Origin: Notamacropus eugenii
Lineage: Eukaryota > Chordata > Mammalia > Diprotodontia > Macropodidae
Reading direction: 5' to 3'
NCBI RefSeq assembly: GCF_028372415.1
Contig: NC_092875.1
Span: 31,948,817-32,012,816 of the forward strand
Length of the DNA stretch: 64,000 nucleotides
Shown: one piece after another, positions 1 through 12,010 of the stretch
How the letters are laid out: every line of letters begins with the position of its first letter
Position numbering within the stretch: the stretch's first letter is position 1
Translations under genes and position numbers: made by a program
Notes under the pieces: model-generated
Told to the model about the DNA's origin: nothing
Database searches by the model: none
The model's input: only the letters and a program-made list of their open reading frames with translations

Positions 1-1029
1 TCATAGGTCACTATTGTGGCTCACCTGTAGACAAGAGCTTCTTAACAATGATCCTGAAAGGTGAGTTCAAATGAACACCAGATGCTTAATTGCAAGAGAC
101 TAAGAAGTCAAAGTTTCAGAAAATTCTTTGAGAAGTGTTTTATAATGTAGGGGTGTGAATTGAATGTTCTCACTTCAGAATTTCTTGTTCTCAACTAAAA
201 TGAAAGCACTGAATTGTAACCTGATTTTAAAGCTAGATCTCAAGGTCTTAAAATATTGACACTCTACTTATATATTATAATGCTGAGTGTTGAACTCAGG
301 CAGCAAACTATTTAAACCTAGGTGCTTCAAACTGTTAGCAGAACTGGTAAAAAAAAAAAAAAAAAACAAAACTATCTGACATATTGTGAAAGCCTTTTTT
401 TTTTTTAAGAAAAAGATATTTAAATCAGTTTTTAACCATTAAACCTATAAAGCAGGAGAATCAAAGCCTGCCTGATCATAACTGTCCCATTTCAAATAAA
501 ACCAGAATTCAGTCAATTGCACTGGAATCTTTTTTCCCAAATGGTGTAATATAAAATGTCTAAGTAATAATTTCCATTATTCAGCATTATTCTTTATAAG
601 AACCAATTATCTCAAGCATTCCTAAGATCTATGTCTTTTTTCAGCTAATCCAATGTCAAAAATTGAAAATGTCAATTCCTCCTTTTAATCTCCAGTCTAC
701 AATAATTCTCTTAATAGTGGAGCATCTTAAAAGATCGTATTCTCATCCAATTTCAGGACATATATTGACCAAATCAAATCTCGGTTATATAACTGATGCT
801 GCAATATGTAAAATCTCAGATATTTGTGGCCAAGCTTGAAGACTGAGAATTTATTTATCACTTATCTCATTCTTAAAGGCACATGGTTGCACCCCTGGTT
901 CTGTATAATTTTTTATTATTTTTCATCAAAATACTCAAAGAGTCTGACGAAATTCTGATCCCCACCTTCTGACTTGGCAGCCTCATGTTGCTACTTCTGA
1001 TATGAAGCTCAGGAACACCCAGCTGCCAA

Positions 1030-1100
1030 ATACACATACACACATATATGTATAGATATGTGTGTATATTCACATACACATATACGTGTATACACAAATG
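1030..1100. repeat. CA/TA-rich microsatellite
   Basis: Degenerate alternating purine-pyrimidine run of cacata/tatgtg units inside copy A. It gives short overlapping open frames on both strands that are not genes. Confidence 0.7.
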
Positions 1101-1334
1101 CATATCCCTCCAGCTGTCTGGAAAACCAAATCTTCCTTATTCCTTGATATTCACCTCTTATACATTCATTTTGCTAAGTGAATTCCTACATTCTTCACTT
1201 TCAACCACATCTCGGATTATATTCACACCGGTGAATTTCTCTTTAAAATTTTACCAAATATTCTTATTAAATCTAGTCACTTATTCAGATCTTTATTTTC
1301 TCAGTTTTATAGGTAATTTACCTATACATTAGGT

Positions 1335-1510
1335 AAATAGGTAAATACATTTTGCTAAGTGGCACAGTGGATAGAGCACTGACCTGGAGTTGGGAAGATC
1401 TGAGATCAGATCCAGCCTCAGGCACTTGAACCTTACTAGCAGTGTGACCCTGGGCAAGTCACTGAAACCTAATTGCCTCCCCCTCAAATCCCTCTCAAAA
1501 AAAAAACTCA
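1335..1510 (+). mobile_element. tRNA-headed SINE (shared by A and B)
   Basis: Begins with ggcacagtggatagagcac, continues through the CORE/MIR-like phrase tgtgaccctgggcaagtcac and ends in an A-rich tail. The same element is present at the same relative place in B (14855-15015), so it was inserted before the A/B duplication. Confidence 0.85.
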
Positions 1511-3350
1511 ACTATCATTACTATACTCTGTTGTTTGATTGGTCACCATTCTGTCAATTTGCTAGATCAAATCCCTTCTCTCATTCTCCCAGAAGTACCA
1601 ATATATTGAAGAGTTTTGTGGGATAAAGCCATCAAAAATGCATTAAGATGTTCTTAGTAGTTACAAAAACCTTTAGGAGGTATGCAGTGGCTTATATCCC
1701 TCCTGAGGCATGGGAATGGGGTTCTAAGCTCTCTCAGTCCTAGTTAGCAGCTGACAAAACACTTGACTACTCAATTGCCACCTGAGGTCTGGCATGTCCT
1801 TTATAAAGACCAAAGCATTTTTCTGAATTAAACCACACTTAATCTCTTCTCAATTTTTACTTTGCAGAATCTGGAGACAGTTAATATTCTGTTCTAAATC
1901 AAAAGAGCAGTATTTTCAAATTCTGAAGATTTCCACTACCAATAGTTTTACAAGAGTAACATGCATAAGGCCACTATAGAGAAATATAGATCAAATATAC
2001 CTTAAGAAGAAAAATTTAACTTAGCAGTTTTAAACACACTGCCTTGATGTCAGATACTGGGTGAGAAACTGGAGGGAACAGAATACCATCAGAGAGGGAG
2101 GAATTGTAGCCTTAAGTCTGCATAAAAATCTCCTCCCATTAGGTTTACAGGAAGATACAGATGTAAGGAGAAAAGAGTTCTTCTACAAAAAAGAAAGGAA
2201 CCCAGGGAAGCCATGCTAGAGAACAGTTTAGGAAAATGTTGAGGCTATCATGAAACCCTCAACAACATGGAAATTTTGGAGGCTTAATTTTCAAGTTGAT
2301 TGTATCTCCAACTTTAAGGCTATCATAGGGTTGATGGATACCTGGGATTAGCACCTCATGTTCTGAAAAACAAATCTCCTCAACCAATTAATTTCATTAA
2401 TTTCAAAGTCCTTTCCTTAAATAGGGTTCCCCTTCTTATGAAACAGGAAAGGGTTAACATTTAAACTTCAGTTTTGGTGACTAAGAAGCTAGACAGTTCT
2501 CAAGATTCAAACTGAGCATAAAATCCACATTTTAATTCAAGGATCCAATCACATTTGAATTTACAGACTTTGATTTAAGATCAATCTAAAAAGCAGGAAA
2601 AAATTTATCCTCTATCTGGTGCTTCCCTAAGTTACAACAAAATTTCTTTCCACACAGCTTCAGTTAGTCAATTAGCATCTGTTAAGTTTACCTTGTCAGT
2701 AAAACGGGTAGATATTTATCTTCTAAAACTGGTGGAAAGGGGGGATTAAAAGGAGATAAGTTGGGGTCTAGGGAAAAGAAAAGCTATCTTTGAAATCCGA
2801 AGCTGTTCCCCACTCCACCCCCCATCTTAGGAACTTCACCACAGCTATTACTAGCTGGCAAGGAAAGACAATTAGATAAGGGAGAAGGAGCTGAGGAAAG
2901 CAAGGAAACTGGAGAAGAAGGAGCTAAGGTAGGTTGGAAACTTGGAGGGTAGATCAAAGAGGTGGCAGGTCCAAGGAGTGGGGAACAAGAGAGCAAGCAA
3001 GGTAAGGGAGCAGAGAAGGAATTGGGGGAAAGACTGAGTTGATGCCATCAGAAGACTGGCATTAAATGACATGATCTTTTTGGGGTTTTGTCTGTTATAA
3101 TCTTTAAATCTTCCAACTTCTGATAATTAAAAGATCCATATGGGAGTCATAATGATTCTCCAGTTGAATTCATTGATGTTTTAGACCAAATATCACAGAA
3201 CTTAACCTGTTTCTCTTGCTCTCTCTTTTTTTTCCCATCCCTGGCACAATGGGGAGCTCTCCCTTTTCCCATGCTATAAGCGGTTTTTCCAAGGGAGTTC
3301 CTTTTGGTACATTGGTTTTTTGCTACTTTGGGAGATGTGTATGTGTATAA
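1511..3350. other. Copy A unique-type sequence, no gene seen
   Basis: Matches B 15016-16850 through its length, including the purine-rich stretch at 2875-3050 (B 16380-16560). No recognisable coding sequence or structured RNA. Short frames here are not conserved between A and B. Confidence 0.7.
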
Positions 3351-3540
3351 ATATGTTATATACGTACAAATGTATTACAGCAACATTGTTCAAAGAATAA
3401 TTGTGAACAATTAAGATATTCTGAGTACTATAACTACTCAGATCAACTATAAAGCATCTATGAAGGAACATACTATCTGCCTCCAGAGAAAGAACTGAAA
3501 AATAGAAGTAAGCATAGTATGGTTAAAAATAGTTTACTAA
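3350..3540 (+). mobile_element. L1 3' end remnant (copy A)
   Basis: The phrase caaagaataattgtgaa followed by ctccagagaaagaactga is the diverged form of the L1 3' end seen more completely in C (28980-30200). The same piece occurs in B (16850-17030), so it is ancestral to the duplication. Confidence 0.6.
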
Positions 3541-3639
3541 AAGTCACACTAGAATAAAATTTAGAAACATTATACTAATATTCATAATATCTTTTTTTAA
3601 TTTTTTTGTATTTGTGTAGATTTTTTAATAATAATAAAG

Positions 3640-3862
3640 GCAATTAACATTTACCTAGTACTCTGTGCCAGGCATTGTGGGGAGCACTTTACAGTTATTG
3701 CTTCATTGGATCCTCATAATGCCCCTGAGAGGTGGGTGCTACTATTAACCCTATTTTACATAAGAGGAAATTGATGTAAAGATTTGCCCAAGGTCACATA
3801 GCTAGTGCCTAAGACTGGTTTTGAACTCAGGTCTTCCGGACTGTGCCACCTAGGTGTCTCTA
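3640..3862 (-). mobile_element. MIR/CORE-SINE, antisense
   Basis: Reads tctgtgccaggcattgtgg, then gaggaaattgatgtaaag, ccaaggtcacatagctag and cctaggtgtctc, the usual antisense order of a MIR/CORE-SINE. It lies at the left edge of the A-only segment. Confidence 0.8.
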
Positions 3863-4006
3863 GTAAAACAAATGAAGCAACCCTAGGTCTGTAGAGGTTA
3901 TATTCAATTTAAGTTAGCCCCACACTCAACTGAACACAATGGAAGGTGAGGCTGTGATCCCTCTCCATTCTCCCACTGCCTACCTCTGCAGAGTCCCTTG
4001 AAAGTG

Positions 4007-4248
4007 TTGTAGCTGACAAGAGACATGTTTGATCCTAGGAAGAATGTTATGGGCACTTTCTACATAGGCCCTGTGCGATCAAGCAGTCTACACCACTAGT
4101 GACCCCCTCATTGGACATGAAAGGTATCCCTAATTAGTCTAGAATTGTCCTATGTTTGCTCCATATCCTGTGGCTGTTTGATAAAAGTTGCTTTAGTCAC
4201 TAAGTAGTCTGACTTTTGTTGTCCCTCTATACTCTGGAATTCCCAACA
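4007..4248 (+). mobile_element. Possible solo LTR fossil
   Basis: A ~240-bp stretch starts TGTTG and ends CAACA, and contains a late gataaaag signal followed by a TG/T-rich run and a C-rich end, a layout like a gammaretrovirus-type LTR. No clear target-site duplication and no internal retroviral sequence is seen, so this is only a candidate for an old solo LTR. Confidence 0.25.
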
Positions 4249-4249
4249 A

Positions 4250-5369
4250 TACATGGGCAGGGGAGCAAGAGGAGGCAGCATTGTTCAGATGCTCATCTAG
4301 CAGACAGATGTAGGTCTTCAGCTAGGACTATGGTTGGCATTAGAAGTGTAACATCTCAAATATTAACTAAGTGTCTATTATAGGTCAAGCACTATATATT
4401 TTAAACCCAGGAATATAATATCCTACCATGATCCTTGGATGTGCTCATTGTGCCCCCTATCCCACGGGCTATACCTATGTTGCAAAGCAAACCACTGTAG
4501 TCCCCAGAGTGTATATAAACTGAGTATCCCTCACTAATCCCAAGAGCAAGGTGCTGGAAGGGCAGAAGTCTTGCAGATACTAAAGCTGGGGAAGGGTACA
4601 GAATCAGCTCTAGGGCTGGTCTTTTTTTTTCTTTTAAAGCAATCTGCATATTTATTTTTTATTAGTATTGATAGTTTTTAACACCACAAATACTTCCCAA
4701 AAAACAGCTGAAGAATGCCCCCCCCATGCTCATTGCACAATACCACTTAATAGCTATTATAGCTGACAGTACCTATTTTTTTCACATAATCTATTATTTA
4801 CAGCAAGGAAGTGTGCTTTATTAGCTTGATACCAACTTTATCCCTTGTATTCGACCTGAGTTTTGTTGCCTTTTAGTGTTCTTTTTATTTGTATTTTAAT
4901 AATTGTTGAGTATATTGTTCGTTTATACCTGCCTTCTTTATGTCACTTCTTATAAGTTTAGCTTCTTAAGGGACCTAGGTTGTGAACAGTGAGAACTGGG
5001 CACTTGAGTAGGGAACTGGTATAAAATGATGGGCTAGACAGGGACCTGGCAGAAGGCTTAGCTGACATTCCAAAGGCCTCTGAAACCTTCTGAAGGGTTG
5101 GGCATAAGGGAGAAGACTTGATGACTGGTTTTCATTCTTCTGCTAGTGAGGACTGGAGATGAATAGTGTCTCAGAGAAGGAAGGCAGAGGAACTATTTTT
5201 TCCTCATGTGCCCTCAACTGAGTTCCCTTCTGCTTCCTCACGAAAGATTTATTGCCTAGTTTAGAGTAGCTGTCCGGTCCATGATCAATTTGGCAGGAGG
5301 TTCTGCCAAGAGTTAACAGACATCTACTCTCAATTCCTGGCAAATTTCAGGAGTGTCACCTACTAAATA
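4250..5369. other. No gene seen
   Basis: Part of the A-only 6.1 kb segment. An 82-codon minus-strand frame at 4401-4649 matches nothing I recognise and has no conserved partner in B or C. Confidence 0.5.
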
Positions 5370-5835
5370 AAGTTCAAACTCTCTTCTCTAGCTTTTCAAC
5401 GCCCTCTACAGTCTGGTACCATCCTACCTTTGAAGCCATGTCTCATACTCCATGGTCTCGGCTTTTGTCAAGCCCACCCTTTGCCCTACTTATTTAAGGG
5501 TTTCCTACTCCTGAAAGTGTCTTCTCTTCCTTTTTCCCAAGCAGAATTTCAATTTATCCCTTAAAGCTAAATTTGAAAGTCACCCACTACAGAAATCATC
5601 CTGTTTTTTTATCTGACATGACCTATCGCCAAAGACTTCCAGTAGTCTATTATCTAAGAAGTATAAAATTGGTTATTTTCAGATAAAGAGGGCACGTTGA
5701 CAGTCAAGTGTGACTACCTTATTTCTCTCTTAGACCAGGAGCTCCAATACAGCTGTCCCTGATTTAGCTACATCTCTCCTGGTGCTTGGCACAATACTCT
5801 ACAAGTAAGAGGCACTTAATATTTGTTGAAATTAA
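5370..5835 (+). mobile_element. L2/CR1-type LINE 3' end
   Basis: Contains the order typical of L2 tails: tctctagcttttcaacgccc, then accatcctacctttgaagcc, a serine/proline-like stretch, and the end tgcttggcacaatactctac with aggcacttaatatttgttg. Diverged and non-coding. Confidence 0.6.
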
Positions 5836-8000
5836 AAACAACAACAAAAAAAAACTCACCTGGATTTTTCTCACCTTACAAGTTGCTTTTACTGCTTTTC
5901 TATGGGTCATTTATTTCATTTTTCCTGTTGCTTCCCTTTCTTCCTCAGCTTTACAGAGGCCTGTGCAGCTCATGGAAAAATGCTCTTTGATGGTGAAGCA
6001 AGCCACCTACCAGGAAAGACTGAGGTAGTGAGCTATAGCTGTGAGGTGAGATGAAGGTTTTCAGATGTGACCAATATGCTGATTTTTTCCCTTTGAAATT
6101 TTTTTTTTTGCTTAATTGTATTTTGTTATAAGTAGGTGATGTGGAGTGGGGGTGGTAGGGGTTGGAAAGTCACAGTAATGTTAGTTTTAAAAAATGCATT
6201 AACAAAACTTCTTAATGCCCTGTGGTGATACCACCCTAGAGCATTTAACTATTTTCAGGAATGTAAGAAGTAATGTTTGGGACATTCAACACTAACGAGC
6301 TCTTATAAACAAGGATTACCTTTTGTTAACACTGGAGACTCGTATTTGGGGTTCAGTCATTATGACAAAATTCTGAGATGGAAGGAAACATATAATTCTT
6401 TTTACTCAATCCCTCATGCTATGTGATTATAGATTACTATGGACGGGCATGCCACCAACACAACATGTCATTCCAAAGGCTTCCTGATTGACTATAATTG
6501 AAGTTAGGGCTGCAAATGGACAAGGAATACACCTAAGGAGCCCTGGCAAATGAATCCCTAAACTGGACCTGGGTGTATTCTAGGACTGAAGCTAACATTC
6601 TTATCTAGGGTCACTAAGTGAATGAGATACTACAGACTGGGGTTTCTGGCTTGAAGAGAAATATGGGCCAGTGTCCAGGGTCTGATAAATTTTTGTTAAA
6701 AATTAGGTTAGACAAGACCATGTCCTGTAGTCTGGGACTAGGTAGATTGCTTTTAAACACTTTCAAATGTATACTGTTGTATTATTTCAAACTGTGTATT
6801 CTTTTCCCTAATAAATAAACCTTAGAAAATACATTCTTGAGGCTCGTACTGTGTAGAAATGGAGGACAAGTGGGATACTGCTGCTAGAACTGGGCATATA
6901 TGTAGTATTAGTAGCAGCAGAGGAAGGATGACAGGAAATTTAGCCTTGGGTTAATTTCTAAATACAGAGTCAAGCCATCTCTTTACCTGGGCAGTTTAAA
7001 GAGTTCAGTACTTCAAATTAGGTTCAATGTTCAGAGATTAAAAACAAGTGAAAACCAAAAACTCTGGAGGCTAATGTCAGAGTTCTTTAGAAAAGAGCTT
7101 GTACCCTGGGAAGCTGTCCTGGACTGGATCCCTCTCAACTCCCACCATCAGACCCAATTCAGGCTCTATCAGCCACAAGTCAAAACTAAAGCAGACAAAT
7201 AGATACATGAGCAGAAGCTCACTGCCAAAGGATGGCTTTCTTTCTGTTTCTGGCCTCTGTATTTCAGATATCCATCAAAGATAAGGGTTTACCTGTTGGA
7301 CTTTCAGAAACATTTTAGCAACAAAATGATTTCCAATTTTTTGTCAACTTAAAGTATTTAAAATGACCTCATGGAGGGGGCCACATCCACGCACCCTTTC
7401 ACAGCAACTCCTAATCACTTGGTACGTTTTAAGATCTGAAACTATTTTATTTCTGCACTCAGAGAAATTTCTAAGAAATGTACAGTCAGGAATTGTGGCA
7501 GGACAAATTTTTTCAATATTAAAACTTGGGTACTTGAGGGTGAGGTCTCCCTGTTAGCATCTGTCTAGAAGGAATCTGGTCTCCTACTTGAGTCTACCAT
7601 CTAGGTAGACACATTGCTCTATCTCTGACCTCCACACAAGGACTAGGGAATGGTTTCCCTAGGATACATCCTGTAATGGGTCTATTAAGGCTTTTCTCTT
7701 GCTGTCCCTTCTCCTAGTAGGAGAGATATGGGTCTGATGCCAACTCCAGAATAGTAAGAGAAGGGTTTTTGTGTACTACACTGAAGAACCTAGGATTAGA
7801 CCAGACCCTAGTGGCAGGAACTGTCCCTCATCTTCTCTTTAGTAACAAGATATTAGGAGAAATAAAGATGGGAATAAGGACTCAATGTATTAGACCCCAT
7901 TTCCAAAGGACCGTTATTAACCAGGGCCCCTGAAGGAAGGTTAAGATGAAACCTCCAACTGCTAGGATAACAGTTCAACCTCTGCTATAGTCCAGATGGG
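5836..8000. other. No gene seen
   Basis: Unassigned sequence inside the A-only segment. Near 6800 an A-rich aataaataaacctt is the only signal-like feature. The right part may include 3' UTR of the GNL1 retrocopy, whose 3' end I could not fix. Confidence 0.4.
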
Positions 8001-8118
8001 AAGGGGGCTAACAAACCAGGTTATCTTTATTCACAGTTGGTGAGATGGAAAAGGGGTACCCCCTGATCAGTCCAAGAACAAGGGTGTTGAATGAGAGGGA
8101 AGAATAAAGGATGGAGAT

Positions 8119-9520
8119 TCAGCATTCATCCTCACCCAGCAGGGCATAGGGGTTTGGGCCTGCTAGGTGTGGGGGCTGGGCAGGGGTAGGGGTGTCCTCA
8201 TCTCCCTCACCCTCCTCATCAGTATCTCGGTCCTCCTCTCCCTCCTCTTCCCCAGAACTGCTCAGTTCTTCTTCCTCATCCTCATCCTCACCCGACAGTC
8301 CAGCCCTGCTCTGCATCATGACCAGCTCCAAGGTTTCTGGGTGGGACTCCCAGGAATCTCGCTGGTCACTGTAGCCAGGTGGACCAAGCCAAAGGTTGAG
8401 CTGTCCATCAGCAGCCAGCTGAAGGAGGCTGTTGGCTGCTCGGTACACATCGTTCCTAGCTGCTTTGGCTGTCTCGTAACCACGCTTCTCAGCCCAGGCT
8501 TCACAGATATCCCAGGCTCACCAAGGGGGCTCATGCCCTGACTCTTCAGCTTCAGGGTGTCCCAGCCGAAGAAGCCACTGGACAGGTATTCGGGAGGCCA
8601 GGTACCCCACACAGGTGTAGGGCTCTTGGATCTGAGCAATGGAGTAGATCCCAGCTAAGATCTGTAGTTGTCGGGGCAGCAGGGAAGGAAAGATAAGGCC
8701 AGGGCAGTCATAAAGCCGAACAGTGGGTGTGAGGAAATATGTCTGAAAGTAACGGGTGTGGCCAGGGGTTCTGGAAACCCTCACCACCCTCAGCCCAACC
8801 AGCCCATTGATCAGGGATGATTTTCCCACATTAGGAAAACCCACACAGCCAATGGTCACAAGTCCATCCTTGTATCTTTCCCAGGTTGGGCCAGTTGGTT
8901 CCAGAGCTACATCTGTTTGCTGCTCCACCAACACTGCTGGCCCTTCTTCATCTTCCTCTTCCTCCCCAGAGCAAGTCTCCCGGCTTGCTCCAGCTGCATC
9001 CGGTCCATCTTTTCTTTCCAGGTGTTTAAGTCCACTTTTCCTGTAGTAATGGTCTCACAAGCCCTTAGCAACTGCTCTGGTCCCAGGGCACGAGTCCAGC
9101 CCCTTGTTTGCTTCCGGCACTTCTTCAAGACAGTCTTTGGATCCTGTGGGGTTTGGGGGTCCCGAGGGAAAGATGTGCAAAGAACAAGGTGGAGCCGGGG
9201 GTAGTGCAGGCGAAAGTGATACTTCCAGGCTATGATGAGAGCTGGGGGAGCCAGATCTACTTTGCTCAGCACTAGTATCAGTGACAGCCCTAGTTCCCCT
9301 GTCACATACTCATAAAGGGCTGGAGGAAAGTTGATGACTGGATGGCTTATGTCTGTGATGAGGAGGACGATATCAGACATCTCTAGAACCCGCCATAACT
9401 GTCGCCAAGTCTTCAGGTTGTATTCAAAGTAGCTGAGCTGCTCAGAGGTGTAGGACCCATGGATCTTCCCCAGATGCTCTTGGAAGCTCCATTCTTATTG
9501 GCTCATCAATTGCTCCCTGG
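8119..9520 (-). pseudogene. GNL1: GNL1 (HSR1) processed pseudogene, 5'-truncated
   Basis: Intronless copy of GNL1, a circularly permuted GTPase of the HSR1/MMR1 group. Reading from high to low coordinates one sees LVLSKVDLAPP (G4; the usual Asn is Ser), the acidic linker, GFPNVGKSSLINGL (G1), SRTPGHTRYFQT, DCPGLIFPSLLPRQ (G3), then the acidic tail and the C-terminus NPYALLGEDEC with its stop. Human GNL1 has many introns, so this is a retrocopy. It is broken: a stop near the 5' end (after EQLMSQ), a frameshift near 8935 in the acidic linker, and a stop near 8517 where the parent has Cys before AWDICEAW. The 5' end stops at about codon 140 and abuts a SINE at 9523. An AATAAA on the minus strand (about 8025-8030) may be the parental poly(A) signal; no poly(A) run follows. 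Residue comparisons rely on my memory of human GNL1. Confidence 0.92.
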
Positions 9521-9522
9521 AC

Positions 9523-9695
9523 ATGACCCAGGATGAGGCAATGACTGGAAATGACCCAGGATGAGGCAATTGAGAATAAGTGACTTGCCCAAGGCCACAC
9601 AGCTAGTGAGTGTCAAGTGCCTGAGGTGAGAATTGAACTCAGGTCCTCCTGACTCCTGCTCTGGTGCTCCATCCACTATACCACCTAGCTGCCCC
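9523..9695 (-). mobile_element. Marsupial tRNA-headed SINE, antisense
   Basis: Ends ccacctagctgcccc and contains gacttgcccaaggccacac and gaactcaggtcctcctgac, the antisense head and middle of the abundant marsupial SINE. It lies exactly between the truncated GNL1 copy and the point where copy A resumes (9703), so it marks one edge of the A-only segment. The phrase ggaaatgacccaggatgagg is partly repeated at its 3' side. Confidence 0.9.
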
Positions 9696-9702
9696 AAACT
9701 TA

Positions 9703-10521
9703 CATTACTTTCCAAGGTCCAGCTTCATTTCCTTGTTTCCCCCCACCCAAAACCAAACCAAACCAAAACAAAACAAAACAAAAAGGCATAAAATTCAGCC
9801 AGGCCAACTTGTCCAAAACAACTTTAAAATTTAAGGAATGATAATACCCGTTAAAACAAGAAAGTCTGACAAAAGCATCATGGATCACTAGAAAGTATTA
9901 CTGAAGCAAAATGGAGTTTTGACTTTTGATAATAGTGGATTATTGAAAACTTACTTTTCAGTAAAAGTAAGCACTGATTTCTAAAAGGAAATTTACTCTT
10001 TACAGCTATGTTCAAATGTTCACTCATAGGAAGTATTCCAGTGCAGCAATAAGTAACTTTAAATTCAGGAAGTGTATAAAGTTAGATTATAATTGGCTTT
10101 GCAAGAAGCAATACTGTAGGGGCCCACTACAATTCAAGTTCACCCTTTCTGTTCTGTAATATACTTAGAGCTGTGTAGTATCATAGAGGTAACTATTTTG
10201 CCACTTAAATTAGATTTCAAGAGTGATAAAAGAAAACAATACATTTAGTTTTTTATTTTTTTTAAAAGGAATTATTGAGGAAAAGAGGCATTATCTCATG
10301 CAAGCTGCATGTCCCAGTCCTCTTACAGTAGGCATGTCAGCTGTGAAGACTGGAGGTGGCACAGGGGATTGCCCACCTTGGGGCACAGTTGAAGGAGGGC
10401 AAGTGGCATCCAAAACCTTGGTAGATAATAGGGAAGGAACAGTATGAGTTGGTGGCAACTGTGAAGGTGGACAATTGGTGTTATGTGTTGGTGGGGAGTT
10501 GGTGGTAGACTTTTTGGACAT
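9703..10521 (-). pseudogene. CCNK: CCNK 3' end remnant (copy A)
   Basis: The minus strand encodes the proline-rich C-terminus of cyclin K at 10291-10515: NPPTHN..., then LPPTHTVPS, PPSTVPQGGQSPVPPP and the final GLGHAACMR, followed by a stop. 9703-10290 is the retained 3' UTR, matching B 17265-17870 and C 30430-31050. Everything of CCNK upstream of the proline-rich tail is missing, and the sequence passes directly into the 5' flank (gatgctaggagcctag), matching C 32905-32920. The same junction exists in B, so one internal deletion predates the A/B split. The poly(A) end is absent here because the A-only segment cuts into the UTR. Confidence 0.85.
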
Positions 10522-10984
10522 AAGATGCTAGGAGCCTAGAGTAAAATTCACTACTAATCAGATGTTATTAATTTAGTCTTATATTTCCAAATTTCCTTAC
10601 ATGGGAAAGTATCCTATCACACATGGCAGGAATACAGTTGAAGAAACTGAGATGAACTTATTTCTTAACATAACCTGATTTTAAGGGGAGCTAATTCTTC
10701 CCCTTTCTAGCTAGCTACAAGGCTAGCTCTTCTACTTGTGAATCTCTCTGATTTATAAACTTCCTTTTTGTGACAATTAAAAAATTCTGAATTTTGAAAA
10801 GACCTTAAATATTATCAAAAAACAGATAAATCATTTTCATAAAACAAAGAAACATTGTTCTTTATTTGTAATCTCCTCAATATTTATACTCAGCAATATT
10901 TTAAAGGTATAGCATAGCAAAGGTGCAAGGTTCACTATTGACTGGAAAAAAAATATGAACAAAAATTTCCTAAATCACAATTGT
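10522..10984. other. Flank between CCNK remnant and L1; no gene seen
   Basis: Matches B 18091-18545; the first part also matches C 32914-33100. It includes the phrase ctctgatttataaactt (about 10746), which in B recurs at both 18302 and 22560. Confidence 0.7.
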
Positions 10985-11438
10985 TGCAGAATACAAATTT
11001 ATTTTTTATTTAATTAATTTATTTGTTTTCAATTTTCAGCAATCACTTCCCTGAGTGTTAATTTCTTCCCTCCCTTTCCCGTCCATGCAATCTTATATGA
11101 GTTCTGCATATGCATTCTTATCAAACACATTTTCACTTTACTCATGTTGCATACAAGAATTAAAAATGAATGGAAGAAAGCATGAGAAAACCAAAAGAAA
11201 ACAAAACACAAGAGAAAATAGTCTGCTTCATTCTGCATTCCGATTCCATAGTTTATTCTCTGGATGTGGATAACATTTAGACTCAAGATTCCTTTGGGAA
11301 TGTTTAGGTTCTTGCATTGCTGTAAAGGGTTTAGTCTATCAGAAACAGTCCTCGAACACTATGGTGATCTCTTTGGGATACAGCCCTTGAATCGATATTG
11401 TTGGACCAAAGTCAATGCACAGTTTTTTTGCCCTTTAG
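10985..11438 (-). mobile_element. L1 3' end joined to CRNKL1 (copy A)
   Basis: Antisense L1 3' end: an A-rich tail at the low side, then the 3' UTR and the last part of ORF2. It matches B 18546-19230 but has an internal deletion of roughly 230 bp, joining tcgaacactatgg to tgatctctttggg. It runs straight into CRNKL1 3' UTR at about 11439 with no poly(A) between. Confidence 0.85.
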
Positions 11439-11488
11439 GCAGAGTACAAATTTATAAAAATAGTCACAATGCATCAGCATGGGAAAAG

Positions 11489-12010
11489 TCAGGATTTGAT
11501 TGCATCTGTATCTTCCTCTGAGTGTTGCTCTGAAGTATCTTCTTCTTGCTGCCGTTTCCTCCAAAGCTTGGCCATGGCCAGCAACTTGAGTTTGGGTTGG
11601 TTTGCTGCATCTTCTGGAAACATGTCATGGCAGCACTCTTCCCAGCCAGCATCAGACCCATCCTCTGCTAGGATTTTCCTTCTGTTCTTCACTTTCTCTG
11701 GCATGAGCTTGTCCTCTCTCCCGTTTTGAGTTTCTGCTCCAAATTCATCCTCAAAGTTTCTCCAGGATTCTAACAACATGAGTCTTTCTTCTTTCTCTTC
11801 ACTGTTTCTCATCATTTTGTTGGTTTCAAAATCCAGGTAGGACTTCCAAAGTACCTCTGGCATGTCTAAGAGTGGCTGGCCAATAGCTAACTCACAGATC
11901 GCCCGGGCTCTCTCGATATCTCCGAGAATTTTCTCTAACTCGGCAAATTTGATTCATGTGGTGCAATTTTCTGGTGCAAACTCCAAGAACTTTTCATAAA
12001 GTTTTGGCGG
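11489..12010 (-). pseudogene. CRNKL1: CRNKL1 C-terminal fragment (copy A)
   Basis: Minus strand encodes the last part of crooked-neck-like 1: [15 protein letters not shown], then the HAT-repeat residues up to LDFET, then MMRNSEEKEERLMLLESW, KLMPEKVKNRRK, GSDAGWEECCHDMFPEDAA and a stop at 11489. Compared with B it has an in-frame deletion of ~51 codons (after LDFET) and one premature stop (ATG-TGA context near 11953). All sequence 5' of the LYEKF codons is gone and the frame butts onto U2AF2 3' UTR at about 12011. It shares the L1-CRNKL1 junction with B, so it is the paralogue of the same insertion and not a second retrotransposition. Confidence 0.9.

Noticed and set aside
4401-4649. 82-codon minus frame with a metabolic-enzyme-like look
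   Set aside because: No family could be assigned and nothing conserved supports it.
8167-8541. 124-codon plus-strand frame
   Set aside because: Antisense of the acidic C-terminus of GNL1; the serine/leucine-rich composition comes from the GAG/GAA codons on the other strand.
11489-12010. Independent second CRNKL1 retrotransposition
   Set aside because: The L1-CRNKL1 junction and flanks are the same as in copy B, so it is a paralogue by duplication.
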